Positions 27,197-37,529 of a stretch of 64,000 nt of DNA are shown one piece after another. The position numbers and the translations under genes are program-made. Location: NCBI RefSeq assembly GCF_000478175.1, contig NZ_KI515774.1:179474-243473 (forward strand). Direction: 5' to 3'. This DNA is from Corynebacterium sp. KPL1814. GTDB taxonomy: Bacteria > Actinomycetota > Actinomycetes > Mycobacteriales > Mycobacteriaceae. Positions within the stretch are counted from its first letter, which is position 1. Each line of letters starts with the position of its first letter. The notes under the pieces were generated by a model. It had not been told where the DNA came from and searched no databases. It worked only from the letters and a program-made list of their open reading frames with translations.

Positions 27197-28483
27197 ATGA
27201 CCCGTATTTTCAATCGTGGTGTTTCGCGTCGAGTACTTGCTCTCGGAGCGGCCGCCAGCTTCACTGTTGCTTCCTTTGCACCCGCTGCGCAGGCGGGTGA
27301 GCTTTCGTCCAAGGTGCCGCAGGTACAGGGATCTAGCAGTGGATCCAGTATCGGCCCCTCTCCAGTGCAGCACCCAGGCGCGCCGGTTCCTCAGCCCTTT
27401 GGTGTGGACTACCTGGCAGGCTTTGAATCCGATATTTCGTCCTACCAATTTGGCAACTATTGGCAGGTTGTCCGCGGGTTTGACCAGATTAAGCACCAGC
27501 CTGAGGTCCTTGAAGAAAACATGGATCAGGTAGTGGCCATTAACAATGCGGCTGCTGATGACCCTGAGCTGATCACCCGTGCGCAATCCGATGCCAAGGC
27601 AAGCTCCGGTGGGATGCTCGAGGCCATTTCTGACTCCATGGGCGAGAGCCTAGGCGGCGCATTCCGCGAGGCCTTGGCAGAGCATCGACTGCCAAAGACT
27701 CAGTACCTGCTGGGCAATGGCTACGCCGCCCGTGCTGGTGGGCTGGCTAGCTCCACCTTCGCAGAAAAGTACTATTTCCGTTATGACCGCCCATTCGTGC
27801 AGGCACCTGATGCTATTAACCGCTACGAAGACGAGTCGAAGGATCTCTATTCCACCTCGCCAGCTTTCCCTTCTGGGCACACTAACCAGGCAACGTGGAT
27901 CACCACTTTGATGGCTTCTATGCTTCCGGAGGTAGGCCCGCAACTAATGCTGCGCGGCGCCGAAGCAGGAAACCACCGCGTCGTACTGGGTGTGCACTAC
28001 CCATTGGACGTCATTGGCGGACGCATGACCGGTCAAGCTGCGGCGGCGGATCGCTTGAACGATGACCGCATGCGCGATGCATTGCAGCAGGCTGCGCAGG
28101 AAATTCGTGAAGAGATTCAGTGGCGTACGGGCAAATCTGTAGAAGAACTCGTCGCACAGGATAAGGCCGATGGCAAAGAATACCGGTCCACCGCAGATGC
28201 TGTAGACGAATACACGGATTTCTTGGATTACGATTTCACTCCAAGCAATCCGACGGACGCGCCGATGGTTGTGCCGCAGGCCGCCCCGGTACTGCTCGCC
28301 GCTTCCCACCCGGACCTGACTCCGGAACAGCGCGCCGAGGTGCTACGCCAGACCGCACGCCCTGCCGGCAATCCATTGGATTGGCAAGGCAAGGACGGCT
28401 CCTGGCAGCGGCTTAACGTTGCCCGTGCCATGGCGGCGCAAGTAAACGTTAATGCAGATGGCAGCGTGAGCGTCCAAGGCTAG
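27197..28483 (+). CDS. Secreted PAP2-family acid phosphatase
   Basis: From ATG 27197 the product has a signal peptide (MTRIFNRGVSRRVLALGAAA, cleavage likely after AQA near residue 32). The PAP2 motifs occur in order: KYYFRYDRPF (near 195), FPSGHTNQ (near 220) and GNHRVVLGVHYPLDVIGG (near 263). These provide the catalytic His pair of bacterial class A type acid phosphatases. It would release phosphate from organic esters outside the membrane. About 150 further residues after the core are helical and of unknown use. GAAAG lies nine bases before the ATG; TTG 27188 is a weaker alternative. Confidence 0.88.
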   Translation: MTRIFNRGVSRRVLALGAAASFTVASFAPAAQAGELSSKVPQVQGSSSGSSIGPSPVQHPGAPVPQPFGVDYLAGFESDISSYQFGNYWQVVRGFDQIKHQPEVLEENMDQVVAINNAAADDPELITRAQSDAKASSGGMLEAISDSMGESLGGAFREALAEHRLPKTQYLLGNGYAARAGGLASSTFAEKYYFRYDRPFVQAPDAINRYEDESKDLYSTSPAFPSGHTNQATWITTLMASMLPEVGPQLMLRGAEAGNHRVVLGVHYPLDVIGGRMTGQAAAADRLNDDRMRDALQQAAQEIREEIQWRTGKSVEELVAQDKADGKEYRSTADAVDEYTDFLDYDFTPSNPTDAPMVVPQAAPVLLAASHPDLTPEQRAEVLRQTARPAGNPLDWQGKDGSWQRLNVARAMAAQVNVNADGSVSVQG

Positions 28484-28505
28484 CTTGGTCGCCCGCCCCC
28501 TCGAT

Positions 28506-28541
28506 ACCGCCTAGGCCCTCATTGCGAGGACTAGGCGGTTT
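28506..28541. terminator. Hairpin between PAP2 phosphatase and pcaF
   Basis: ACCGCCTAG (28506-28514) pairs with CTAGGCGGT (28531-28539) and is followed by TT. It serves the plus-strand phosphatase gene and covers the stop codon of the convergent thiolase gene. Confidence 0.65.
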
Positions 28542-29748
28542 CGATTATGGCGGCAAGGCCCTGGCCGCCGCCGATGCACATCGTAACCAGCGCGCGCTTG
28601 CCGCCGGTGCGGCGCAGGTGGTGCGCGGCGGTAACCACGATGCGGGCACCGGTCGCTCCCACTGGGTGGCCCAGCGAGATGCCGGAGCCATTGGGGTTCA
28701 AGCGAGAATCTTCGGGGGAAATGCCCCACTGATCTAGTACCGCGAGGGCTTGGGCGGCAAAGGCCTCATTGAGCTCGATGAGGTCGAGGTCATCGAAGGT
28801 GAGATCGAGGCGGTCCATGACCTTGCGGGTTGCCTCAACTGGTGCGATGCCCATGCGCTCTGGTTCTACGCCGGCAAGCGCCCAGCCCTTCAAGACCACC
28901 ATCGGTTCGAGACCGAGCTCGTCAGCCTTTTCACGGGTGGTCACGAGCACGGCGGCGGCGCCGTCGTTCTGGCCGGAGGCGTTACCTGCGGTCACTGTGG
29001 CCTCGTCATCCTGCTTGCCCATCACTGGGCGGAGTTTGGACAGTTTTTCCACGCTGGAATCAGCGCGCACGTGTTCATCCTTGTCCACGATGATGGGATC
29101 CCCCTTGCGCTGGGGGACGGAGACAGGGACGATTTCGGCATCGAAAAGCGCCTGCTCTTGCGCGCGGGCAGCGTTGTGGTGGGAACGCACCGCAAGCTCA
29201 TCTTGGTCTTCGCGCGACAGGGAACGCTCGCGGCGGAGGTTCTCGGCGGTTTCGATCATGCCGCTGGGGATGGGGTGGTTTTTACCACCGGCGGTTTCGC
29301 GGGCCTCTTGGAGGCGATCGCGAAAGACCATGTTGCCGCCCTTCGCGCCCCACCGAATGTCGCCGTCCACGGTGTACTCGGTGCGCGACATGGATTCGGC
29401 ACCGCCGGCGATGACTACCTCGGCTGCGCCGGTGGCGACGTGGGCGGCGGCGGTGACGATGGCTTGCAGGCCGGAGCCGCAGCGACGGTCGAGCTGCATG
29501 CCGGTCACGGAGACGGGCAGGCCGGCATCGAGTGCGGCGACGCGGCCGAGGGCAGGCGCAGCGCCGTTGGGGGAGGCTTGGCCGAGGATAATGTCATCGA
29601 TGGCGTTCGGATCGATGCCGGATTCTTCCACGATGGTAGATACCACCAAGCTGGCTAGATCCTGGACGGCGACGGATTTGAGCGCGCCGCCGTAGCGGCC
29701 GACTGGGGTGCGCTTGGGGTAGCACAGGACAACGTCTTGGGTATGCAT
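28531..29748 (-). CDS. pcaF: Acetyl-CoA acetyltransferase / beta-ketoadipyl-CoA thiolase
   Basis: The 405-residue protein has all thiolase active-site blocks: QLDRRCGSGLQA (acyl-carrying Cys near residue 90), NGSGISLGHPVGATG (His) and CIGGGQG (second Cys). It splits 3-oxoacyl-CoA with CoA to acetyl-CoA and a shortened acyl-CoA. Next to the IclR-type regulator and the CoA-transferase genes it fits the last step of the beta-ketoadipate pathway, giving succinyl-CoA and acetyl-CoA. A general acetoacetyl-CoA role cannot be excluded. The regulator gene ends ten bases upstream. Confidence 0.82.
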   Translation of the reverse strand: MHTQDVVLCYPKRTPVGRYGGALKSVAVQDLASLVVSTIVEESGIDPNAIDDIILGQASPNGAAPALGRVAALDAGLPVSVTGMQLDRRCGSGLQAIVTAAAHVATGAAEVVIAGGAESMSRTEYTVDGDIRWGAKGGNMVFRDRLQEARETAGGKNHPIPSGMIETAENLRRERSLSREDQDELAVRSHHNAARAQEQALFDAEIVPVSVPQRKGDPIIVDKDEHVRADSSVEKLSKLRPVMGKQDDEATVTAGNASGQNDGAAAVLVTTREKADELGLEPMVVLKGWALAGVEPERMGIAPVEATRKVMDRLDLTFDDLDLIELNEAFAAQALAVLDQWGISPEDSRLNPNGSGISLGHPVGATGARIVVTAAHHLRRTGGKRALVTMCIGGGQGLAAIIETA

Positions 29749-29757
29749 GGATTCTCC

Positions 29758-30531
29758 TTAGGAAATTTCGGTGGTAGTGAGATCGTGGGAAATGGCCGCG
29801 CACGTAGAGAGGAGCTCTGGGAGGATCTGCGCGGTGAGATCTTGGGTGGAATACACGGAGGTCTGGGTGGAAATATTGATGGCCGCTACTGCGCGCCCGG
29901 TGCGATCCCGGATGGGAACGGCGATGGAGCGCAGACCGATTTCTAGCTCTTGATCCACGATGACCCAGCCGCGCCGCCGCACCTCACCGAGGCGGGCTCG
30001 CAGCGCGTCCTGGGATACCAGGGTGTGCGGGGTGACCTGCTCGAGCGGGGCGGTGGTGGCGAAATACTCATCCAGCTCCGCCGGCGTTAAATCAGCGAGC
30101 AGCACCTGACCCATGGACGTAGCGTGCGCTGGGAAGCGCGTACCGATGGTGATATTGGTGGACATGATGCGGTGCGCTGCGGCGCGGGCAATATAGACCA
30201 CGGTGTCGCGGTCGAGCACGCTGACGGAGCAGGACTCATCGAGTTTGGTGGATAACTCCCTCAAATGGGGTTGGGAAATATCTGGCAGTCCCAAGCTCGA
30301 TAGGTACGAATAGCCCAGTTCTAAAACGCGGGGGGTGAGCCAAAAATCTGAGCCATCGGTGCGGGCATAACCTTCTGCGACAAGCGTGTGTAGAAAGCGG
30401 CGTGCGGTGGCGCGCGCTAAGCCTGTGACCTCGGCAACCTGGGCCAGTGTCTGCCGCGGGCGTTCGCCATTAAACGAGTGAATGACGTTGAGTCCGCGGG
30501 CTAGAGATTGCACTACGGGGGTATCTGCCAC
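29758..30531 (-). CDS. pcaR: IclR-family regulator of beta-ketoadipate genes (PcaR-like)
   Basis: The 257-residue protein has an N-terminal winged helix (residues 8-70, QTLAQVAEVTGLARATARRFLHTL) and the C-terminal IclR effector domain (GLRSIAVPIRDRTGRAVAAINIS). PcaR and PcaU proteins have this size and sense beta-ketoadipate or protocatechuate. It is divergent from pcaIJ with a 116-bp gap that holds a 15-bp palindrome, and co-directional with pcaF. The effector is inferred from the neighbourhood. Confidence 0.85.
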   Translation of the reverse strand: MADTPVVQSLARGLNVIHSFNGERPRQTLAQVAEVTGLARATARRFLHTLVAEGYARTDGSDFWLTPRVLELGYSYLSSLGLPDISQPHLRELSTKLDESCSVSVLDRDTVVYIARAAAHRIMSTNITIGTRFPAHATSMGQVLLADLTPAELDEYFATTAPLEQVTPHTLVSQDALRARLGEVRRRGWVIVDQELEIGLRSIAVPIRDRTGRAVAAINISTQTSVYSTQDLTAQILPELLSTCAAISHDLTTTEIS

Positions 30532-30594
30532 GGTGTGTCCTCCAAGCTAATTTTAGGGTTAAGTGGCCCAGGTCTCTTTAGTGTACCCGATAAT

Positions 30595-30609
30595 GTTCGC
30601 ATTCTGAAC
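30595..30609. promoter_or_regulatory. Candidate PcaR operator
   Basis: GTTCGCATTCTGAAC is a palindrome with arms GTTC/GAAC (and a G-T pair next to them) in the pcaR-pcaI divergent region. It sits directly upstream of the -35 region of the pcaI promoter. IclR regulators bind palindromes of this length; the assignment is by position. Confidence 0.5.
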
Positions 30610-30611
30610 CC

Positions 30612-30640
30612 TTGTGCTGTCTGTGAACCGCACGTAGTCT
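30612..30640 (+). promoter_or_regulatory. Promoter of pcaIJ (leaderless)
   Basis: TTGTGC (30612-30617) and TAGTCT (30635-30640) are 17 bases apart. The -10 box ends seven bases before the pcaI ATG and there is no Shine-Dalgarno sequence, so the message probably starts at or near the ATG. Confidence 0.5.
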
Positions 30641-30647
30641 AAGGCCC

Positions 30648-31391
30648 ATGTTGAATAAAGTCATAGCCTCAGTAGAGGAGGCCGTCGCGGATATCCCGGA
30701 CGGTTCCTCCATCGCGGTGGGCGGATTCGGCCTTGTGGGTATCCCGGCGCAACTCATTGCTGCGCTGCGTTCCCAGGGCGCGAGCGAGCTCACCATCATT
30801 TCCAATAACCTTGGTACGGATGATTTCGGCTTGGGCCTGCTGCTCAAGGATCACCGCATCGCCCGCTCCATCGGTTCCTACCTGGGAACCAATAAGGAAT
30901 ATGCGCGTCAGTACCTCGAGGGCGAGCTCACTGTTGAGTTCACCCCGCAGGGTACCTTGGCAGAGCGCATGCGCGCCGGTGGCGCGGGCATTCCAGCCTT
31001 TTACACCAAGGCTGGCGTGGGCACGCCGCTTGCCGATGGCGATATCCCCACCCGCTACAATCCCGACGGCACCATCGCGGAGACCTCCGCACCGAAGGAA
31101 ACCCGCGAGTTTAACGGCGAGCTCTACGTTATGGAAGAAGCCCTCACCCCAGACTTCGCCTTCGTCCACGCCGCTCGCGCGGACCGCTTTGGCAATCTCG
31201 CTTTTAATAAGACCGCCCAGAACTTCAACCCAGATGCAGCCAAATCTGCCGATATCACCATCGTGCAAGCGGAACAGCTGGTAGAGGCCGTTCCGCCCGC
31301 AGAGGTGGATGTGCCCGGCATCTACGTGGACCGCGTAGTGGAAGTGGGCAAGCAAGAAACCGGAATCGAATTCAGGACGGTGAGCAAGTAA
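30648..31391 (+). CDS. pcaI: 3-oxoacid (beta-ketoadipate) CoA-transferase subunit A
   Basis: The 247-residue protein shows the class I CoA-transferase alpha-subunit pattern [13 protein letters not shown] and [17 protein letters not shown]. It transfers CoA from succinyl-CoA to 3-oxoadipate together with the beta subunit. Its TAA overlaps the beta-subunit ATG by one base, as expected for a heteromeric enzyme. With pcaF and pcaR nearby, beta-ketoadipate is the likely substrate; acetoacetate is an alternative because upstream ring-cleavage genes are not in this window. Confidence 0.87.
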   Translation: MLNKVIASVEEAVADIPDGSSIAVGGFGLVGIPAQLIAALRSQGASELTIISNNLGTDDFGLGLLLKDHRIARSIGSYLGTNKEYARQYLEGELTVEFTPQGTLAERMRAGGAGIPAFYTKAGVGTPLADGDIPTRYNPDGTIAETSAPKETREFNGELYVMEEALTPDFAFVHAARADRFGNLAFNKTAQNFNPDAAKSADITIVQAEQLVEAVPPAEVDVPGIYVDRVVEVGKQETGIEFRTVSK

Positions 31392-32032
31392 TGACCTGGT
31401 CACGCGAAGAAATGGCGGCACGCGCCGCACAAGAACTGGACAATGGTGACTACGTCAACCTGGGCATCGGCATGCCGACGCTCATCCCTGGCTACCTGCC
31501 AGAGGGCCGTGAGGTGGTCCTGCACTCCGAGAACGGAATCTTGGGCGTTGGCGCCTACCCTGAAAAGGACCAGGTGGATCCGGAGCTAATCAATGCCGGT
31601 AAAGAAACCATTACCGAAGCCCCTGGCGCATCCTTCTTCTCCTCGTCCGAATCCTTTGCCATGATCCGCTCCCGCGCCATCGACGTCGCGGTGCTCGGTG
31701 CCATGGAGGTATCCCAATTTGGCGACCTAGCCAACTGGATGATTCCCGGCAAGATGGTCAAGGGCATGGGCGGTGCGATGGATCTAGTGCATGGCGCCAA
31801 GCGCATCGTGGTGATGATGCAGCACGTTTCCAAGCACGGCGATTCCAAGATTCTGGCGGAGTGTCAGCTGCCGCTAACCGGTGCTCGCTGCGTGGATCTC
31901 ATCATCACCGACCGCGCCGTATTCACCGTGGACGAGCTGGAGGGCCTGACGCTTATCGAGGTCGCCGAGGGTGAAACCGAGGAGTCCATCCGTGAGGTTA
32001 CGGACGCGCCCTTTAAGGTAGCGCTTGACTAA
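31391..32032 (+). CDS. pcaJ: 3-oxoacid (beta-ketoadipate) CoA-transferase subunit B
   Basis: The 213-residue protein has the beta-subunit active-site motif [11 protein letters not shown], whose Glu (about residue 46) forms the glutamyl-CoA intermediate, and the family blocks [13 protein letters not shown] and [13 protein letters not shown]. It overlaps pcaI by one base. A strong terminator follows 19 bases after the stop. Confidence 0.88.
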   Translation: MTWSREEMAARAAQELDNGDYVNLGIGMPTLIPGYLPEGREVVLHSENGILGVGAYPEKDQVDPELINAGKETITEAPGASFFSSSESFAMIRSRAIDVAVLGAMEVSQFGDLANWMIPGKMVKGMGGAMDLVHGAKRIVVMMQHVSKHGDSKILAECQLPLTGARCVDLIITDRAVFTVDELEGLTLIEVAEGETEESIREVTDAPFKVALD

Positions 32033-32050
32033 TTAGTTATGGACGTAAAC

Positions 32051-32092
32051 AATCGCCGCTTCCCGGGAAAGACTGGGAAGCGGCGATTTTAG
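32051..32092. terminator. Terminator after pcaJ
   Basis: AATCGCCGCTTCCC (32051-32064) pairs perfectly with GGGAAGCGGCGATT (32075-32088), followed by TT. The A-rich 5' side means it can also serve the convergent transporter gene. Confidence 0.85.
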
Positions 32093-32107
32093 CGTTACGT
32101 GGGTGGA

Positions 32108-33454
32108 TTAGACATCGCGCAGGTCCACGCCCTTGGTTTCAGGCAGGATGTACATGCTGACAAGCGTGAGGATGCACAGTGCGACCACGTAGAAGCCAGA
32201 AGCCCAGGTAAGGCCGTGGGCCACGAACCACTGGTAAATATACGGTGCGGTACCGCCAAAGACGGCGACGGACAGCGAGTAGGCCAGGCCGATGCTGCGG
32301 GTGCGCTGAGCGGTGGGGAAGACCTCGGACATGATGGAGGACAACAGCGCGCCGCCGGCGGCGACGATGACCACGCCGACAGTGGAGGCCACCAGCAGGG
32401 TCCATGGGCGGTCATCGATGAAGTTCATTAGCGGGATCTGCAGAACGGCTAGGCCAATCGCACAGATATAAATGACGGGCTTGCGGCCAATCTTATCGGA
32501 CAGGCTGCCCCACAGCGGCAGGGCGATGAGGCCCGCGGTCTGTGCGGCCACGGTGACCCAATAAGCACCCTGGGTGGACATGCCCTCGTGGCTAATGGCG
32601 TAGGTGGAAACATAGGACGTCCACGTGTAGTGCGCGGCCGTAACGCCGGAGACCATGCCCACGACGAGCAAGATATTCTGCCATGCCGGGCGAACAACCG
32701 AGGCAGGCTTTTGCGAATTCACGGACTTCTTGGTGCGCTTCGGGGCCTCAACGGTGGGCTCCGCGCTATCGATCTCCTGGAAGTGATCGGATTCCTTCAT
32801 GTGGCGGCGCAGGTACAACGCGATCAGCGCTGCGACGGCACCCAAGAGGAACGGGATGCGCCAGCCCCATGCGCCAATCTGCTCGTCCGTCAGGACCAGC
32901 GAAATACCGCCGCCCAAGACGTAGGCGATGACCGAGCCGCCGAAGATGGAGACGTAGACCATGGAACCCCAGCGGCCGCGGTGGGCGTTCGGGGCGATTT
33001 CGGGAATGTAGCTATTGGCGGCTGCAGATTCACCGCCGTGTGCAAAGCCCTGCAGCACGCGGATGAAGAGCAGGCCGACAGAAGCCCAGATGCCAATGGT
33101 CTCGTAGGTGGGCATCAAGCCGATGAGGACGGAGGCGCTGGCCATCATGATGATGGTGGTCATTAAGACGGTCTTGCGGCCCCGCTGGTCAGCGATGCGG
33201 CCAAAGATGATGCCGCCCAGCGGGCGGACCAAGAAGCCGACGGCGAAGACACCGAAGGTGGCAAGCAGTGCGGAAGCAGTATCGCCCTTGTCGAACATCG
33301 CCGCGGCGATGAACGGGGCGAAGACCGCGTACGAGCTCCACTCGTACCATTCAAGGACTTGGCCGGTCAGGCTGGCTGCGAGGGATTTGCGGTCTGTCTT
33401 CGTCGCACCCTTTGGCGTGGTGGGTGTGGGGCTCGGTGGGGCGGTAGAAGTCAA
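32108..33454 (-). CDS. MHS-family (metabolite:H+ symporter) major facilitator transporter
   Basis: The 12-helix transporter has the MFS loop motif GRIADQRGRKTVL between helices 2 and 3, RVLQGFAHGGESAAA, and GSLSDKIGRKPVIYI in the second half, all typical of the MHS branch (ProP, ShiA, KgtP, PcaT). TTG 33454 is preferred: AGGAGG stands four bases upstream and the N-terminus then is the usual Thr/Pro-rich tail. A longer GTG start at 33502 would read through the ribosome-binding site. Location beside pca genes suggests an aromatic or dicarboxylic acid substrate; this is inference. Confidence 0.82.
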   Translation of the reverse strand: MTSTAPPSPTPTTPKGATKTDRKSLAASLTGQVLEWYEWSSYAVFAPFIAAAMFDKGDTASALLATFGVFAVGFLVRPLGGIIFGRIADQRGRKTVLMTTIIMMASASVLIGLMPTYETIGIWASVGLLFIRVLQGFAHGGESAAANSYIPEIAPNAHRGRWGSMVYVSIFGGSVIAYVLGGGISLVLTDEQIGAWGWRIPFLLGAVAALIALYLRRHMKESDHFQEIDSAEPTVEAPKRTKKSVNSQKPASVVRPAWQNILLVVGMVSGVTAAHYTWTSYVSTYAISHEGMSTQGAYWVTVAAQTAGLIALPLWGSLSDKIGRKPVIYICAIGLAVLQIPLMNFIDDRPWTLLVASTVGVVIVAAGGALLSSIMSEVFPTAQRTRSIGLAYSLSVAVFGGTAPYIYQWFVAHGLTWASGFYVVALCILTLVSMYILPETKGVDLRDV

Positions 33455-33660
33455 TGTTCCTCCTAGGGATGGGTCCGAAATATTGAGGAAGATATTACGC
33501 ACATCACACTTCGATTAGTTCGCGATGTGAGCCACGCAAATTCCGACACCATCGAGGTGGATGTGGTTGCTGGCTAGAAAGTGCATGTCGTCCACCACTT
33601 TTTAGGGGAGGTGACCGAAAAAACTTTACGTTCGCTAAGTGAACAGTAGTGCGCAATGTG

Positions 33661-33695
33661 ACCCCGTATAGGGGTATTTGGGCAAATTCTTTGCC
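33661..33695. promoter_or_regulatory. Two adjacent palindromes in the transporter/carboxylase intergenic region
   Basis: ACCCCGTATAGGGGT (33661-33675) and GGCAAATTCTTTGCC (33681-33695) are both perfect dyads and lie side by side. The second resembles the TTTGC-based sites of the regulator RamB, though only by eye. The 425-bp gap between the transporter start and the carboxyltransferase start otherwise contains a possible -10 box TAGCGT (about 33767-33772) and three 13-bp repeats listed separately, and no gene. Confidence 0.4.
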
Positions 33696-33809
33696 GTAAC
33701 GAGCTTGGAATTCGCAGGAAAAGGTCATTTCTGGCTGTAATTCCGGCACTGAAGATTTAGGCGTGGTGTAGCGTGTGAGCCACGACACGGAAGGTTTTCG
33801 AAGAGTCTT

Positions 33810-33848
33810 GAACCACCAAAGTGAACCATCACTGTGAACCAACCGAGT
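33810..33848 (+). repeat. Three 13-bp tandem repeats in the 5' region of the carboxylase operon
   Basis: GAACCACCAAAGT, GAACCATCACTGT and GAACCAACCGAGT start at 33810, 33823 and 33836, exactly one after another. They end 31 bases before the carboxyltransferase ATG and are probably within the transcribed leader. Role unknown; regulator binding is possible. Confidence 0.55.
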
Positions 33849-33879
33849 CTTTCCGGAGCCACACCCTAAGGAGGGATTT

Positions 33880-35436
33880 ATGACTGCTCTTAGTCCCGAG
33901 GAACTAAGCACAGAAGGCCTCGCCGAAATCATGGCCGCGGGCGGACGCCCAGCCGATAGCGAGCGCAAGATCAACATCATCGATACCACCCTGCGCGATG
34001 CGCACCAGAGCATCTGGGCCACCCGCATGACCACGAGCCACATCCTTTCGCTATTGGATGACATCACCAACGCTGGTTTCGAGCACGTGGACTTGGTAGC
34101 GCCCATCCAATTCGACGTCTCCGTGCGCTACCTCAAAGAAGACCCGTGGGAGCGCGTTCGCCTCGTGCACGAGAACGCCGCGCCGGGCACCAAGTTCCGC
34201 GCCCTCATTCGTTCCAAGAACCTGGCTTCCTTCGACTTCCTGCCGGATGACGCCATCTTGAACTGGACCGAGCGCCTCTACGCCAATGGCTTCCGTGTGA
34301 TCGGCTCCTTTGATGGCTTGAATGACATCGACAACATCGACCAGGGCCTCAAGTTGGCCAAGGAACTCGGTGCCGAAACCTTCGGTGCATTGTCCTACTG
34401 CTTGAGCCCGGTGCACACCGATGATTTGTACAAGCGGAAGGCTACGGAGCTGCTCGAGCGCACCGATGTGGACCGCATCATGCTGAAGGACGCCGGCGGC
34501 CTGCTGACTCCGGACCGTTTGAAGACCCTCATCCCGGCGATCCGCAGCTCCATCGGTGACGTACCGCTCGAAGTACACACCCACTCGCTGACCGGACTGT
34601 CGCCGCTGACCTACCTCTACGCAGCGGAATTGGGCGTGGACTCCATCCACACCTCTATCGCTCCGCTGGCCAATGGCCCGGGACAGCCAGCCACCCAAGC
34701 CGTGGTGCGCGACCTTCGCGCGCTGGGTTACACGGTGGACGTCGACGATGAGCGTATCGATTCCGCCAGCGAGCGCATTCAGGAAATCGCCGATACGGAA
34801 GATAAACCGGTTGGCGTTCCGCGCGCATTCGATGGCTTGCACTACATGCACCAGCTACCTGGCGGCATGCTCACCAACTTCGAATCCCAGCTGGAAACCG
34901 CTGGGTTGGGTGACCGCTTCGAAGAACTGCTGTACGAGGTGGCTCGCGTGCGCGAAGAGCTCGCATACCCCATCATGATTACGCCGTTTGCCCAGTTCGT
35001 GGGTACCCAGGCCGTCATGAACGTGATGACGGGTGACCGTTACTCCGTGGTCCCGAACGAGATTAAGAAGTACGCCTTGGGCTACTACGGCGAGCCGCTC
35101 GCTCCGCTAGACCCAGACGTGCTGGAGAAGATCATGGCCAACGGTTCCTCCGAAATCACGGAGGAAATCCCCGAACTCAAGCCGGTTCTGCCGGATCTGA
35201 AGAAGGCCCACCCGGACGAGGACATCGACACCCTGTTGCTGCGCGTGATGTTCGCCGGCAGCCAGGTCGATGAGATGAAGCGCTTTGTGGCCGAAGGCCG
35301 CGGCGGCGAGGGTGAAGGCGTCAAGGGCGGCGTCCTTACCTCCCTGGTACAGCAAATCTACGACTCTTCCGATACCACCGACTTCCACCTCAAGACTTCC
35401 GACTTGGAAATCAACCTCACCAAAGGAGAAAAGTAA
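33880..35436 (+). CDS. Biotin-dependent carboxyltransferase subunit (transcarboxylase 5S / pyruvate carboxylase B type)
   Basis: The 518-residue protein has the HMGL-like carboxyltransferase barrel starting INIIDTTLRDAHQS (near residue 30), the metal-binding His pair (EVHTHSLTG) and the carbamylated-Lys segment RIMLKDAGG, then the conserved C-terminal PYC_OADA domain (ITPFAQFVGTQAV). Enzymes with this subunit transfer CO2 between biotin and pyruvate/oxaloacetate. A perfect AAGGAGGG precedes the ATG. It is followed two bases later by a biotin carrier and then a biotin carboxylase, so a complete split carboxylase is encoded. Confidence 0.87.
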   Translation: MTALSPEELSTEGLAEIMAAGGRPADSERKINIIDTTLRDAHQSIWATRMTTSHILSLLDDITNAGFEHVDLVAPIQFDVSVRYLKEDPWERVRLVHENAAPGTKFRALIRSKNLASFDFLPDDAILNWTERLYANGFRVIGSFDGLNDIDNIDQGLKLAKELGAETFGALSYCLSPVHTDDLYKRKATELLERTDVDRIMLKDAGGLLTPDRLKTLIPAIRSSIGDVPLEVHTHSLTGLSPLTYLYAAELGVDSIHTSIAPLANGPGQPATQAVVRDLRALGYTVDVDDERIDSASERIQEIADTEDKPVGVPRAFDGLHYMHQLPGGMLTNFESQLETAGLGDRFEELLYEVARVREELAYPIMITPFAQFVGTQAVMNVMTGDRYSVVPNEIKKYALGYYGEPLAPLDPDVLEKIMANGSSEITEEIPELKPVLPDLKKAHPDEDIDTLLLRVMFAGSQVDEMKRFVAEGRGGEGEGVKGGVLTSLVQQIYDSSDTTDFHLKTSDLEINLTKGEK

Positions 35437-35438
35437 CC

Positions 35439-35990
35439 ATGACTGATTCCACCAACTTGCACGACCTGAAGTCCCTGCTGAAGTGGGCCAACCTTTCTGA
35501 TGACATCCAAGAGCTGCAGATTAAGTACGGCGATGTCGAGCTCGCGATGTCCCGCACCCCGGGCGGCCTGAACCGCCCGGCGCCGGCTCCGGAAGCCGCT
35601 CCGGCCGCAGCTCCAGCAACAACACCAGCACAGGAAGCCGCACCGGCTTCCGCGCCTGCCGCTGAGCCTGAGTCCAAGCCTGCTCCTGCACAAGAGGAAG
35701 CACCGAAGGAAGAGCCCAAGGCTTCCGGCTCCGGTGAGCCTTCCGCAGAGGGCGAGATCGTGAAGGCTCCCATGGTCGGTACCTTCTACGCTGCTCCGAA
35801 GCCAGGCGCAGATCCGTTCGTCAAGGTGGGCGACGAGGTCGAGGTTGGCCAGGTGCTCTGCATCGTTGAGGTCATGAAGCTGATGAACAACATCGAGTCC
35901 AAGGTTGCCGGCACCGTGAAGGAAATCCTCGTTGATAACGAGGATGCCGTGGAGCACGGTCAGCCCATCATGGTCATCCAGCCGAAGTAA
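35439..35990 (+). CDS. Biotin carboxyl carrier protein
   Basis: The 183-residue protein has a short N-terminal helical region (residues 1-45), an Ala/Pro/Glu-rich flexible linker (45-105) and a C-terminal biotinyl domain with the biotinylated Lys147 in VEVMKLMNNIES. The usual motif is AMKM; VMKL is a tolerated variant. It carries CO2-biotin between the two neighbouring enzyme subunits. AAAGGAG stands before the ATG. N-terminal resemblance is to AccB of acetyl-CoA carboxylase. Confidence 0.9.
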   Translation: MTDSTNLHDLKSLLKWANLSDDIQELQIKYGDVELAMSRTPGGLNRPAPAPEAAPAAAPATTPAQEAAPASAPAAEPESKPAPAQEEAPKEEPKASGSGEPSAEGEIVKAPMVGTFYAAPKPGADPFVKVGDEVEVGQVLCIVEVMKLMNNIESKVAGTVKEILVDNEDAVEHGQPIMVIQPK

Positions 35991-36007
35991 TCGATCTGGA
36001 GGAAAAT

Positions 36008-37384
<1,377 letters not shown>

Positions 37385-37404
37385 CCCCGGCTCCTTCTAG
37401 CGAG

Positions 37405-37445
37405 AGAGTGCAGGTTCCGCTTTGTGCTGGCCTGCACTCTTTTGC
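37405..37445 (+). terminator. Terminator after biotin carboxylase
   Basis: AGAGTGCAGG (37405-37414) pairs perfectly with CCTGCACTCT (37431-37440), followed by TTTTG. A classical intrinsic terminator. Confidence 0.88.
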
Positions 37446-37529
37446 ATTTTAAGTCTCTAAATTTATAGCTCTATGTCACGCCTAGTCCCAGGCTTTGCTT
37501 AGACCCAAACCTGTGGGGAAGGAAAAACA

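Noticed and set aside
28750..29658. Long plus-strand open frames opposite the thiolase gene
   Set aside because: They are antisense shadows of a gene with complete thiolase motifs; GC-rich codons create long open frames on the other strand.
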